Assembly: GCA_946401865.1 (NCBI GenBank) | Contig: CAMIVO010000019.1 | Location: 1 to 35,481, forward strand | Source of the DNA: an uncultured Clostridia bacterium | GTDB taxonomy: Bacteria > Bacillota > Clostridia > TANB77 > CAG-508 | Reading direction: 5' to 3' | Length of the DNA: 35,481 nt | In this document: piece after piece, positions 8,393-16,099 of the stretch | Layout: each line of letters begins with the position of its first letter | How positions within the stretch are numbered: position 1 is the first letter of the stretch | The notes under the pieces: model-generated | Told to the model about the DNA's origin: nothing | Database searches by the model: none | The model's input: the letters and a program-made list of their open reading frames with translations, nothing else | Translations under genes and position numbers: made by a program

Positions 8393-9047
8393 GAAATTGA
8401 CTAAAGATAAATTTAAATATAAAATATACGCATATTGCCTGATGAATAACCATGTTCATTTAGTTATAGATGCAACTGACGACATTTTGTCTAAAGCCAT
8501 GCAAGGGCTATCAATTCGATATGTACATTATTTCAATCATAAATATAATCGTAAAGGACCTTTAATTCAAGAAAGATTTAAAAGTAAAAGAGTTGAAAAT
8601 CATAAATATTTTTTAGAAGTTTGTAGATATGTTCATAGAAATCCAGAAAAAGCCAAAATTGAAAAAACAAATCAATATAATTGGAGTAGTTATAAGGAAT
8701 ATATATATAAAGAAGAACTAATTAACAAACAGGTGTTATTACACTATTTTTCAAATGATTTAGATCAATTTATTATTTATACAAATAAAAAAGAAAATAT
8801 AGAGGAAGTGATGAATTACGCTGATTTTGAACTTATTCCGAAATTATCTGATGAAGAATTAATAAATATAATAATGAAAAAAATATCTTTAAAAACACCT
8901 AAAGAAATTATTTCATATTTTAAAAATAAAAATAATAGAATTCAGTTAAAAGAACTAAAAGATATATATAAAGTTAATAAAACACAATTAGCTAGAATTA
9001 CAAGGGTTAATTCTAAATTAATAGATAAAATTTGGAATGAATAAAAA

Positions 9048-9117
9048 TCTCATTTTATCCCCGTCACCAAATGAGAAGACGAAAATTGTCTCATTTATTC
9101 CCCGTCACCAAATGAGA
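9048..9117 (-). repeat. Two REP-like hairpin repeats, copies C and D (inverse orientation)
   Basis: Copy C (9048-9076) has TCTCATTT/AAATGAGA arms and copy D (9089-9117) the same arms; both enclose the core CCCCGTCACC, the reverse complement of copies A and B. The RAYT gene is therefore bracketed by copies in opposite orientation. Confidence 0.8.
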
Positions 9118-9130
9118 AAAGAGAAAGTAA

Positions 9131-9169
9131 AAAAATCCTATTTGGTCCCCGTCACCAAATAGGATTTTT
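9131..9169. terminator. Bidirectional terminator built from REP-like copy E
   Basis: A perfect 16-bp inverted repeat (9131-9146 and 9154-9169) with a seven-base CCCCGTC loop; the arms run AAAAATCC/GGATTTTT so both strands end in a U tract. It separates the plus-strand RAYT from the minus-strand glmS and ends one base before the glmS stop. Confidence 0.85.
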
Positions 9170-11020
9170 TTATTCTACAGTTACAGACTTTGCAAGATTT
9201 CTTGGCTTATCTACATCTAAGCCTTTTTCTTTTGAAACATAATAAGCTAGTAATTGAAGTGGGATTATAGAAACAATAGGAGATAGACAGCTGATTGTTT
9301 CTGGAACTACAATTACATTATTAAAAATAGATTTATCAATTTGTTTTTCTGTAGCTTCATTAACTACAACAGTAGTAATTGCACCTCTTGTAGAAAGCTC
9401 TTCAACATTACTTATTGTTTTTTTGACTAAATCTGGCTCAGTAACTATGCCTATTACATTAATTCCTTTTTCAATTAAAGCAATAGTTCCATGTTTTAAT
9501 TCACCTGCTGCATAGCTTTCAGAATGTATATAAGAAATTTCTTTTAGTTTTAAAGATGCTTCCATAGAAGTAACATAATCTACACCTCTACCTATATAAA
9601 ATACATCTTTTTCTTTAAATATATTTTTTGCAATTTGAGATATTTGTTTAGTATTTTTTAATATGGTTTCTATTTTTGATGGTAATTCAAGTAATCCATC
9701 AATAATTTCTTTACTTTCTGCCAAAGAAATTGTTTCTAATGTTTCGGCTAAATATAAAGTAAGTAAAGTTAGTAATGTGATTTGAGAAGTATATGCTTTT
9801 GTTGAAGCAACAGCAATTTCAGGTCCTGCATGAGTATATATGGCAAAATCTGCTTCTCTTGAAATTGAGCTTCCAATTACATTTGTAACTGCAAGGGTTT
9901 TTGCATTATGTTCTTTACATAGTTTTAAAGCAGCTAATGTATCTGCTGTTTCTCCAGATTGACTAATAAAAATACATAAAGTTTTTTCATTAACTATAGG
10001 ATCTCTATATCTAAATTCTGAGGCAATATCAACAATTACAGGGACTTTACAATATTTTTCTATTGTCTTTTTAACTGCTAAACCAGCGTGCATAGCAGTT
10101 CCACAAGCGACTATATAGATTAAATTTAGAGATTGTAGATACTCTTTAGTAAAATCTAATTCTGTAAAATTGCATTTTCCATTTTCAATTCTTGAGCCTA
10201 TAGTTTCTCTAACAGCTGTAGGTTGTTCCATCATTTCTTTTATCATAAAATCTTCATATCCGCCTTTGTCTGCAGCCATAGCATCCCAAGTAATTGTGGT
10301 AGTTTCTTTACTGAATTCTTTTAGATTATTATCATAAAATTTAATATTATCTTTTGAAAGAATAACATATTCAAAATTATTTAATAAATAAAAATCTTTT
10401 GTATAGCCTAGTATAGCAGGAATATCAGATGCTATATAGTTTTCACCGTTTCCTTTTCCTATAACTAATGGACTGTCTTTTCTTACAACAATCATATTAT
10501 TAGGCATATATTTTGAAAGTATTTCTAAAGAAAAACTTCCAATTAATTTATCACAAGCTTTTTTTACAGATCTTAATATTTTAAAATCGTCATTTTCGTT
10601 GTCTTTAGAATAGAAGTAGCTAATTAAATTTGGAACAACTTCGGTATCTGTATCTGATATGAATTTGTAACCATTTTCTTCAAGAAATTTTCTTAATTCA
10701 AGATAATTTTCTATAATTCCATTGTGAACAACAGCAAATGATTCTGTCATATCAAAATGAGGGTGAGAGTTTACCTTTGATGGTATTCCATGAGTTGCCC
10801 ATCTTGTATGAGCTATACCAATTGTTCCCTCTAATTCTTTTGTTTCTTTTAAATTATAAAGGTTTTCAACACGACCTTTATCTTTTGCAATTCTTATAGA
10901 ATCCTTTTCTATAGTTGCAATTCCTGCAGAGTCATAACCTCTGTACTCTAATTTTGAAAGCCCTGCAAGTAAAATAGGGCTAGCTTTTTGGCTACCTATG
11001 TATCCAACAATTCCACACAT
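9170..11020 (-). CDS. glmS: Glutamine--fructose-6-phosphate aminotransferase (isomerizing)
   Basis: GlmS makes glucosamine-6-phosphate from fructose-6-phosphate and glutamine, the first step to UDP-GlcNAc, peptidoglycan and teichoic acids. The 616 aa begin MCGIVGYIG with the N-terminal nucleophile Cys2 of the class II glutaminase domain (YRGYDSAGIA, HTRWATHG, HNGIIEN). Two SIS sugar-phosphate isomerase domains follow (ACGTAMHAG, FISQSGETADT, GRGVDYVTSMEASLKLKE) and it ends DKPRNLAKSVTVE, the conserved C-terminal tail. The ATG at 11020 follows AAGGAG (11029-11034 on the complement) with 8-nt spacing. It is regulated by the ribozyme in its leader and ends at a bidirectional hairpin. Confidence 0.98.
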   Translation of the reverse strand: MCGIVGYIGSQKASPILLAGLSKLEYRGYDSAGIATIEKDSIRIAKDKGRVENLYNLKETKELEGTIGIAHTRWATHGIPSKVNSHPHFDMTESFAVVHNGIIENYLELRKFLEENGYKFISDTDTEVVPNLISYFYSKDNENDDFKILRSVKKACDKLIGSFSLEILSKYMPNNMIVVRKDSPLVIGKGNGENYIASDIPAILGYTKDFYLLNNFEYVILSKDNIKFYDNNLKEFSKETTTITWDAMAADKGGYEDFMIKEMMEQPTAVRETIGSRIENGKCNFTELDFTKEYLQSLNLIYIVACGTAMHAGLAVKKTIEKYCKVPVIVDIASEFRYRDPIVNEKTLCIFISQSGETADTLAALKLCKEHNAKTLAVTNVIGSSISREADFAIYTHAGPEIAVASTKAYTSQITLLTLLTLYLAETLETISLAESKEIIDGLLELPSKIETILKNTKQISQIAKNIFKEKDVFYIGRGVDYVTSMEASLKLKEISYIHSESYAAGELKHGTIALIEKGINVIGIVTEPDLVKKTISNVEELSTRGAITTVVVNEATEKQIDKSIFNNVIVVPETISCLSPIVSIIPLQLLAYYVSKEKGLDVDKPRNLAKSVTVE

Positions 11021-11101
11021 AATTTTTTCTCCTTTTCATATCTTATTTCTAAGAATTAATTTTTATAAAATATATGGAATTGAAAGTAAATACTTTTAAT
11101 T

Positions 11102-11231
11102 TAACCTCTGTTCAAATGTCACCATTTGGCTTTAATTAAATTTATGGTAAAAGTCTATACCACTAAGGCATCCGCCGAAAATTTCGATAACCTTAGACCT
11201 CGTCAACTATTATAAAAATAGTCCTGGCGCT
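11102..11231 (-). ncRNA. glmS ribozyme-riboswitch
   Basis: The complement reads AGCGCCAGGAC at 11231-11221, then AGTTGACGAGG (about 11198-11208), TCGGCGGATGCCTTAG and finally GTGACATTTGAACAGAGGTT. These are the conserved blocks of the glmS self-cleaving ribozyme in order, including the P1 GCGCC, the GUUGACGAGG core and the 3' pseudoknot region. Cleavage is expected just 5' of the G at 11230. Glucosamine-6-phosphate acts as the cofactor, so high product destabilises glmS mRNA. This explains most of the 393 bases between glmS and the divergent gene. Confidence 0.96.
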
Positions 11232-11287
11232 TAAAATAAGAACTCCTTTCATAAAATTTTTTATACTTTCAATTCTAATAGTATTAT

Positions 11288-11314
11288 ATTATAACAAAAA
11301 CCAAAAAGTTTCAA
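11288..11314 (-). promoter_or_regulatory. glmS promoter
   Basis: On the minus strand TTGAAA (11314-11309) precedes TGT-TATAAT (-10 at 11293-11288), an extended -10 with a short 15-bp spacer. It lies about 50 bases upstream of the ribozyme cleavage site. Confidence 0.55.
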
Positions 11315-11413
11315 GAGTTTAGAAAAAAATATTATACTTAAGTCATTTCACCTTGCTTTTTTAGAGCTTTTATAGTAAAATAAAATCACTATAAACAAAG
11401 ATAAGAGGTAATA

Positions 11414-11872
11414 ATGTATTCGATAGAAGATTTTGATAAAGCAAAAACAAAAATTTTAAAATATATAGTATATAAAAGAAGAACAGAACAAGAAGTAAGA
11501 CAAAAGTTTCAAAATGAATTTGATGAAGAAATGTTTGAAGATATTATAGATTATTTAAAAGAAGCAAAATATATTGATGATAAAGAATATATTGAAAAAA
11601 TTATAAACAATTTTCAAATCTTAAAAAATTTGTCGAACAAAGAATTAAAATATAAATTAATTGCTAAAGGTTTAGATAGAGATTTAATAGAAGATTATTT
11701 TTATGAAAATAAAGAAGAACTTGAAGAATATGAAATAAAATCAGCATATAATATATTTTTAAAGAAAAGTAAAGACATGGAACAAGATGAAATAAAACAA
11801 TATTTAATGAAAAAAGGATACAGACAAAGTTCAATAAAACAAGCAGTTGTCAATGGGGACGGACCTTTTTGA
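11414..11872 (+). CDS. recX: RecX-like regulatory protein
   Basis: This 152-aa helical protein has the RecX pattern: RRTEQEVRQKF, then IDYLKEAKYIDDKEYIEKII and later KELKYKLIAKGLDRDLIEDY, that is, three-helix repeats that bind in the RecA filament groove. RecX limits RecA filament growth and coprotease activity. The length is close to that of short family members. Start ATG 11414 follows AAGAGGT (11403-11409). The C-terminal residues VVNGDGPF plus TGA are encoded by a hairpin repeat (11843-11880), so the original end may be altered. It is divergent from glmS; no recA is in the window. Confidence 0.8.
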   Translation: MYSIEDFDKAKTKILKYIVYKRRTEQEVRQKFQNEFDEEMFEDIIDYLKEAKYIDDKEYIEKIINNFQILKNLSNKELKYKLIAKGLDRDLIEDYFYENKEELEEYEIKSAYNIFLKKSKDMEQDEIKQYLMKKGYRQSSIKQAVVNGDGPF

Positions 11873-11880
11873 CAACCTGC
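11843..11880 (+). repeat. Degenerate REP-like hairpin at the recX 3' end
   Basis: GCAGTTGTCAA (11843-11853) pairs with TTGACAACCTGC (11869-11880) with one bulge, around GGGGACGGACC. The GGGGAC core resembles the copies at 6927 and 15556. It supplies the last codons and the TGA (11870-11872) of recX. Confidence 0.6.
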
Positions 11881-12001
11881 TGTTGATAATAGTTCTGGCT
11901 GAAGAAAAGAAGTAAGAAGTGAGAGATGATAAGATAGAAGTTTAAGAAATAATGAGTAAATAATTATTTTGTGGAATTAAAAGTAAAAGAAGGAGAAATT
12001 T

Positions 12002-13075
12002 ATGAAAAAAATTCTATTTTCAGCATATTCAATGGATGTAGGTGGAATTGAAACAGCATTAATTACATTATTAAAAAATATTAAAGATAAATACAAAATC
12101 ACATTAGTTCTAGAAAAAAAAGAGGGAATATTTTTAAACGAAATTCCGGAAAACATAAAAATAATAACATATAAGCCAAGTAACTTTAAAATAGTATTAA
12201 TTAGAAAAATAATAAACTTCTTAAAACAGCAAATATTTAAACTAAAATATAAAAACAAGTTTGATTTTTCTGCAAGCTTTGCAACATATAGTTATTCATC
12301 AGGCTTTGTTGCAAGAAATGCAAGCAAGAATTCAGCATTATGGGTACATAATGACTACTTAAATTTTTATAATCAAGATGTAAATAAATACAAGCAGTTT
12401 TTTGAAAAATTAAAAATAGAAAATTTTAAAAAGATTATTTTTGTATCTGAAAATGATAAAAACACTTTTATAAAATTTTTTGAAAATCAAAAAGACAAAT
12501 GTATAAAGTGTAATAATTTAATAGATTATAATAAAATAATACAAAAATCTAAAGAACCAGCTACAGATTTTGAAGAAAGAGAAAACATTGTTACATTTAT
12601 TAATTTAGGAAGACATAAAGAACCTCAAAAAAAGCTAACTAGAATTATTGATGCTACAAAAAGATTAAATCAAGAAGGCTATATTTTTAGAGTAATATTT
12701 GTAGGAACAGGGGAAGATAGCGAAGAATACCAAAAACAAGCTGAAGGAATAAACAATATAGAGTTTTTAGGTGCTAAAAAGAACCCATATCCATATTTAA
12801 ATAAATCAGATTGTTTACTTATGTCATCAGATTACGAAGGATATCCAGTTGTGTTTATAGAGAGTATGATTTTAGGAAAACCAATAATTACTACTAATGT
12901 ATCAGATAGTATGTTAGAAGTAAATAAAAAATTTGGCATAGTTGTTGAAAAAAGTGAAGATGGTGTCTATTTAGGAATGAAAGAGTATTTAGATAAAGGA
13001 TTTAATATGCAAAAATTTGATGCAAAAAAATATAATGAAGAAATTTTAAATAAGTTAGATGAGATTTTTTCTTAA
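12002..13075 (+). CDS. Glycosyltransferase family 4 (GT-B)
   Basis: A 357-aa retaining GT4-type glycosyltransferase that probably builds a surface polysaccharide or glycolipid. The N-terminus MKKILFSAYSMDVGGIETALITL has the glycine-rich donor/acceptor loop typical of the family. The C-terminal GT-B lobe carries NLGRHKEPQKKLTRIIDA and the EX7E motif (Glu279 and Glu287 in YEGYPVVFIESM), the sugar-nucleotide contact of GT4 enzymes. No membrane segment or signal is seen, so it acts at the cytosolic face. The ribosome binding site AAGGAG lies just upstream. The acceptor and sugar cannot be told from sequence. It is paired with the GT2 gene downstream. Confidence 0.9.
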   Translation: MKKILFSAYSMDVGGIETALITLLKNIKDKYKITLVLEKKEGIFLNEIPENIKIITYKPSNFKIVLIRKIINFLKQQIFKLKYKNKFDFSASFATYSYSSGFVARNASKNSALWVHNDYLNFYNQDVNKYKQFFEKLKIENFKKIIFVSENDKNTFIKFFENQKDKCIKCNNLIDYNKIIQKSKEPATDFEERENIVTFINLGRHKEPQKKLTRIIDATKRLNQEGYIFRVIFVGTGEDSEEYQKQAEGINNIEFLGAKKNPYPYLNKSDCLLMSSDYEGYPVVFIESMILGKPIITTNVSDSMLEVNKKFGIVVEKSEDGVYLGMKEYLDKGFNMQKFDAKKYNEEILNKLDEIFS

Positions 13076-13082
13076 AGTGTTT

Positions 13083-13113
13083 TCCATTTTGCAAATGGGA
13101 CAGTCCCCAATGA
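13083..13113 (+). repeat. Degenerate REP-like palindromes between the two glycosyltransferases
   Basis: CCATTT/AAATGG (13084-13098) is followed immediately by GGGACAGTCCCC (13098-13109). It is GGGAC-centred and lies directly after a stop codon, like the other copies, but the GGTGACGGGGA core is not conserved. Confidence 0.45.
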
Positions 13114-13132
13114 AAAAAAGAGGTGTAAAATT

Positions 13133-14038
13133 ATGATTAGTTTTATCATTCCAAGTTTTAATAGTGCAAGTACTATTAAAAGAACAATAGAATCTATATT
13201 AAGCCAAACAGCAAATATAAAATATGAAATTATAATTGTAGATGATGGTTCAATAGATAACACTGAAGAGGTTCTTAGAAACTATGAAAAAGATGAGAGA
13301 ATAAAATATTACAAGAAAGAAAATTCAGGAGTTGCAGATACAAGAAACTATGGAGTTAAGATGGCTACAGGTGAATATATTATTTTCGTAGATAGTGATG
13401 ACTATATATCACATGATTTACTAAAGGATATTGAACCTTTTATATTGCAAAATATTGACTTAATAAAATGGAATCCAATTTTTGTAGATGAAAACAAAAA
13501 TGAATTGTTAAAACCTCAAAGTGTCGCATTTGAAGGAGTTACAGGAGAGCAAGGATTTAATATTTTATTTGGTAGAGACAATTTTATAGATTGTTTATGG
13601 AATTATGCCATAAAAAAAGAATTAATGATTGAATTCCCAAGTGGTACATATCATGAGGATTTCGCCACAATGCCGATAATTATATTAAAAGCAAAATCAT
13701 TTGTTTCTTTAGATAAAAGAGAATACTTTTATGTTCAAAGTAAAAATAGCATTATGAGAAATGATAATGACAAAAAAACAAGAAAGAAATTAGAAGATAA
13801 ATTAATGCATTTTGACAATTTGATTAAAACTTCAAACAATATGAATATACAAAAACAAACTAAAGAAAATTTTGCAATATATGCTACAAATAGTTTATTA
13901 GTGGTATTAAAAGACTTAAATGGAGAAAATAAAGAATTTTATAAAAAAGAACTAAAGAAAAGAAAAATATGGAGGTATATAAAAATTAGAAATTTAAAAC
14001 AATTGGTTAAAAGAATAATTTTATTAATTAAAATATAA
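13133..14038 (+). CDS. Glycosyltransferase family 2 (GT-A)
   Basis: A 301-aa GT-A fold transferase that uses a nucleotide sugar to extend a cell-surface glycan. The N-terminus ISFIIPSFNSASTIKRTIESIL is the classical GT2 start. Asp37/Asp38 in VDDGS bind the nucleotide and DSDD (Asp87-Asp90) is the DXD metal motif. Residues after ~200 are lysine-rich and helical, with a short hydrophobic C-terminus but no clear membrane helix. It starts at ATG 13133 behind AAAGAGGTG. It lies 57 bp after the GT4 gene, so the two probably work on the same glycan. Confidence 0.92.
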   Translation: MISFIIPSFNSASTIKRTIESILSQTANIKYEIIIVDDGSIDNTEEVLRNYEKDERIKYYKKENSGVADTRNYGVKMATGEYIIFVDSDDYISHDLLKDIEPFILQNIDLIKWNPIFVDENKNELLKPQSVAFEGVTGEQGFNILFGRDNFIDCLWNYAIKKELMIEFPSGTYHEDFATMPIIILKAKSFVSLDKREYFYVQSKNSIMRNDNDKKTRKKLEDKLMHFDNLIKTSNNMNIQKQTKENFAIYATNSLLVVLKDLNGENKEFYKKELKKRKIWRYIKIRNLKQLVKRIILLIKI

Positions 14039-14095
14039 AATATTACTTTTATATTACAAATTTTTAACAAATTTTTAACAAATTTGAAACATATC

Positions 14096-14124
14096 TTGTA
14101 ATTATAAAAAAAATATGATATAAC
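14096..14124 (+). promoter_or_regulatory. glyS promoter
   Basis: TTGTAA (14096-14101), a 17-bp spacer and TGA-TATAAC (14119-14124) form an extended -10 promoter. The implied leader is only about 35 bases, too short for a T-box. Confidence 0.6.
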
Positions 14125-14165
14125 AAGAAACATCACTATAAAAGAACAAAAAAGGGGAGAATAAA

Positions 14166-15548
14166 ATGCTAGATTCAATGGAAAAAATAGTTAGCTTATG
14201 CAAATCAAGAGGATATATATATCCTGGTTCAGAAATATATGGTGGACTTTCAAACACTTGGGATTATGGTCCACTTGGTGTAGAATTAAAAAATAATGTA
14301 AAAAAAGCTTGGATGAAAAAAATGGTTCAAGAAAATAAATATAATGTTGGTCTAGATGCAGCAATTTTAATGAATCCACAAGTATGGGTTACAACAGGCC
14401 ATGTTGCAGGTTTTACTGATCCATTAATAGACTGTAAAGAGTGTAAAACTCGTCATAGAGCAGACAAATTAATAGAAGAATGGGCTGCCAAAAATGGAAA
14501 AGATGTTATTGCAGATGGTTGGACAGATGAAGAAACTGTAAAATATATTAATGATAATAACATTGTGTGTCCAAAATGTGGAAAACTTAACTATACAAGC
14601 ATCAGAAAATTCAATTTAATGTTTAAAACATTTCAAGGAGTTACAGAAGATGCAAAATCTGAAATATATCTTCGTCCAGAAACAGCACAAGGTATATTTG
14701 TTAACTTTAAAAATGTTTTAAGAACAACAAGAAGAAAATTACCTTTTGGAATTTGCCAACAAGGAAAAGCCTTCAGAAATGAGATAACTCCAGGAAACTT
14801 TATTTTTAGAACACGTGAATTTGAACAAATGGAAATAGAGTTTTTCTGCAAACCAGATACAGATTTAGAATGGCATGAATATTGGAAAGAATATTGCAAA
14901 AATTTCTTACTTAGCTTAGGAGCAAAAGAAGAAGATATAAGATTTAGAAATCATACTAAAGAAGAATTATCATTCTATTCTAAAGCAACAGCAGATATAG
15001 AATATAAATTTCCATTTGGATGGGGTGAAGTATGGGGAATAGCTGATAGAACAAATTATGACTTATCACGCCATATGGAAGCTACAAAACAAGATTTAAC
15101 ATATCAAGATCCTGAAACAGGGGAAAAATATGTACCATTTGTTATAGAACCATCAGTTGGTGCAGATAGATTAGTTTTGATGTTCTTATGTAATAGTTAT
15201 GAAGAAGAAAAAATTGCAGAAGACGATACAAGAGTGGTATTACATTTACATCCAGCTCTAGCTCCATATAAAGTTGCAGTACTTCCATTATCTAAAAAGT
15301 TATCAGATAAAGCAACTGAACTATATGATAAATTGTCAAAATCATTTATGGTAGATTTTGATGAAACAGGTTCAATTGGAAAAAGATATAGAAGAGAAGA
15401 TGAAATAGGAACACCATACTGTGTAACTGTAGATTTTAATACATTAGAAGATAACCAAGTTACGATCAGAGACAGAGATACAATGGAGCAAATTCGTATT
15501 CCAATTGATGAAGTTGAAGATTGGGTTAAACAAAAAATTGAATTTTAA
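14166..15548 (+). CDS. glyS: Glycyl-tRNA synthetase (alpha2 type)
   Basis: Charges tRNA-Gly. The 460-aa protein is the single-chain homodimeric class II form, not the bacterial alpha/beta tetramer. [14 protein letters not shown] and [11 protein letters not shown] are its N-terminal signature. Class II motif 2 is in [20 protein letters not shown] and motif 3 in [11 protein letters not shown] zinc-binding Cys4 insertion is visible (CKEC ... CPKC). The C-terminal anticodon-binding domain ([11 protein letters not shown] ... IDEVEDWVK) is complete. ATG 14166 follows AAAGGGGAGA. Terminator-like REP repeats close the gene. Confidence 0.97.
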   Translation: MLDSMEKIVSLCKSRGYIYPGSEIYGGLSNTWDYGPLGVELKNNVKKAWMKKMVQENKYNVGLDAAILMNPQVWVTTGHVAGFTDPLIDCKECKTRHRADKLIEEWAAKNGKDVIADGWTDEETVKYINDNNIVCPKCGKLNYTSIRKFNLMFKTFQGVTEDAKSEIYLRPETAQGIFVNFKNVLRTTRRKLPFGICQQGKAFRNEITPGNFIFRTREFEQMEIEFFCKPDTDLEWHEYWKEYCKNFLLSLGAKEEDIRFRNHTKEELSFYSKATADIEYKFPFGWGEVWGIADRTNYDLSRHMEATKQDLTYQDPETGEKYVPFVIEPSVGADRLVLMFLCNSYEEEKIAEDDTRVVLHLHPALAPYKVAVLPLSKKLSDKATELYDKLSKSFMVDFDETGSIGKRYRREDEIGTPYCVTVDFNTLEDNQVTIRDRDTMEQIRIPIDEVEDWVKQKIEF

Positions 15549-15555
15549 TAATAAT

Positions 15556-15600
15556 ATCTCATTTTGTCCTATTTGGTGACGGGGACGAAATGAGATTTTT
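15556..15600 (+). terminator. glyS terminator made from REP-like copy F
   Basis: ATCTCATTTTGTCC (15556-15569) pairs with GGACGAAATGAGAT (15583-15596) over 14 bp with one G-T wobble; the loop holds TATTTGGTGACGG, and a T run follows. It has the same GGTGACGGGGAC core as the repeats around the RAYT. Confidence 0.8.
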
Positions 15601-15602
15601 TA

Positions 15603-15631
15603 TCCTATTTGGTGACGGGGACGAAATGAGA
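15603..15631 (+). repeat. REP-like repeat copy G, tandem partner of copy F
   Basis: The 29 bases beginning TCCTATTTGGTGACGGGGAC are identical to 15567-15595, a direct repeat at a 36-bp interval. Without the upstream arm it lacks the long stem of copy F. Confidence 0.75.
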
Positions 15632-15660
15632 CATTTTACACTATTCGTGGGATATTAAAT

Positions 15661-15690
15661 TTGACATATATAATAAATATATGGTATAAT
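15661..15690 (+). promoter_or_regulatory. Sigma-A promoter of the 108-aa gene
   Basis: TTGACA (15661-15666), an 18-bp spacer and TGG-TATAAT (15685-15690): a consensus -35 with an extended -10. Confidence 0.8.
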
Positions 15691-15725
15691 TAACGTGTAA
15701 AATAAAAGGAGAAGAACGATTAAAA

Positions 15726-16052
15726 ATGAAATCAAAAAATGAGGCTTTGCTTGAAATTATAAGGGAAGTAATAAGAATGATAAAAGAAGATAGGCCGTCT
15801 GCTTCTATTGATGAAATATTAAAGGAGTTTTTTATAAGGGATAGGAGAAAAGTAAAACTAAAACCACGAGATGCTGCGATTGGTATGTTGCTGTTCTTTC
15901 TGAGAGAAAGCGGATATGGTGATAAAATAAGACAAGAAGATCCTAATAATCTAAAAAATATAGAACAAGAATGTCTGAATTATCTAAAACAATTTAAAAA
16001 GGATAATAATAATAGACGTAAGTTACAACCAGGAGAAGTAGAGTTGTATTAG
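15726..16052 (+). CDS. Hypothetical protein, 108 aa
   Basis: Not recognised. The protein is small, basic and mostly helical (NEALLEIIREVIRMIKED, DEILKEFF), with a short hydrophobic stretch (AAIGMLLFFLRES, about residues 50-62) that is more likely a buried helix than a membrane span. The C-terminal third is rich in K/N/Q. It has its own strong promoter and a strong terminator, so it is a monocistronic and probably well-expressed gene. AAAGGAG (15705-15711) is 14 nt from the ATG, a rather long spacing; no better in-frame start exists. Confidence 0.75.
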   Translation: MKSKNEALLEIIREVIRMIKEDRPSASIDEILKEFFIRDRRKVKLKPRDAAIGMLLFFLRESGYGDKIRQEDPNNLKNIEQECLNYLKQFKKDNNNRRKLQPGEVELY

Positions 16053-16061
16053 TATATAAAT

Positions 16062-16099
16062 AAAAAAATTCCCGTATTAATATAATTGGGAATTTTTTT
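16062..16099. terminator. Bidirectional terminator between convergent genes
   Basis: A perfect 12-bp inverted repeat AAAAAAATTCCC (16062-16073) and GGGAATTTTTTT (16088-16099) with a 14-base loop. Both strands end in a U tract. It overlaps the stop codon of the minus-strand gene by two bases. Confidence 0.85.

Larger units (their letters stand above)
7084..9044 (+). pseudogene. REP-associated tyrosine transposase (RAYT, IS200-like Y1), split by an IS
   Basis: The gene starts at TTG 7084 behind AAAGGAG and encodes PRLPREYSDSKVYHIIIKG, a typical RAYT N-terminus. After 7202 it is cut by the insertion sequence and resumes at 8368-8392. Removing the IS and one 25-bp duplication rejoins the frame exactly (DKQVFKEK-MKLTKDKFKYKIYAYC). 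The C-terminal part carries the HUH motif in NNHVHLVI and the catalytic tyrosine in CRYVHRNP, followed by a C-terminal helical region. RAYTs are single-strand endonucleases linked to the spread of short palindromic repeats. Hairpin repeats flank this gene on both sides, two upstream and three downstream. The 3' piece (ATG 8391) could be translated alone but lacks the first ~40 residues. The frame has no other damage, so the insertion looks recent. Confidence 0.88.

Noticed and set aside
14039-14165. T-box riboswitch before glyS
   Set aside because: The leader from the best promoter is only about 35 bases and has no specifier loop or T-box sequence.
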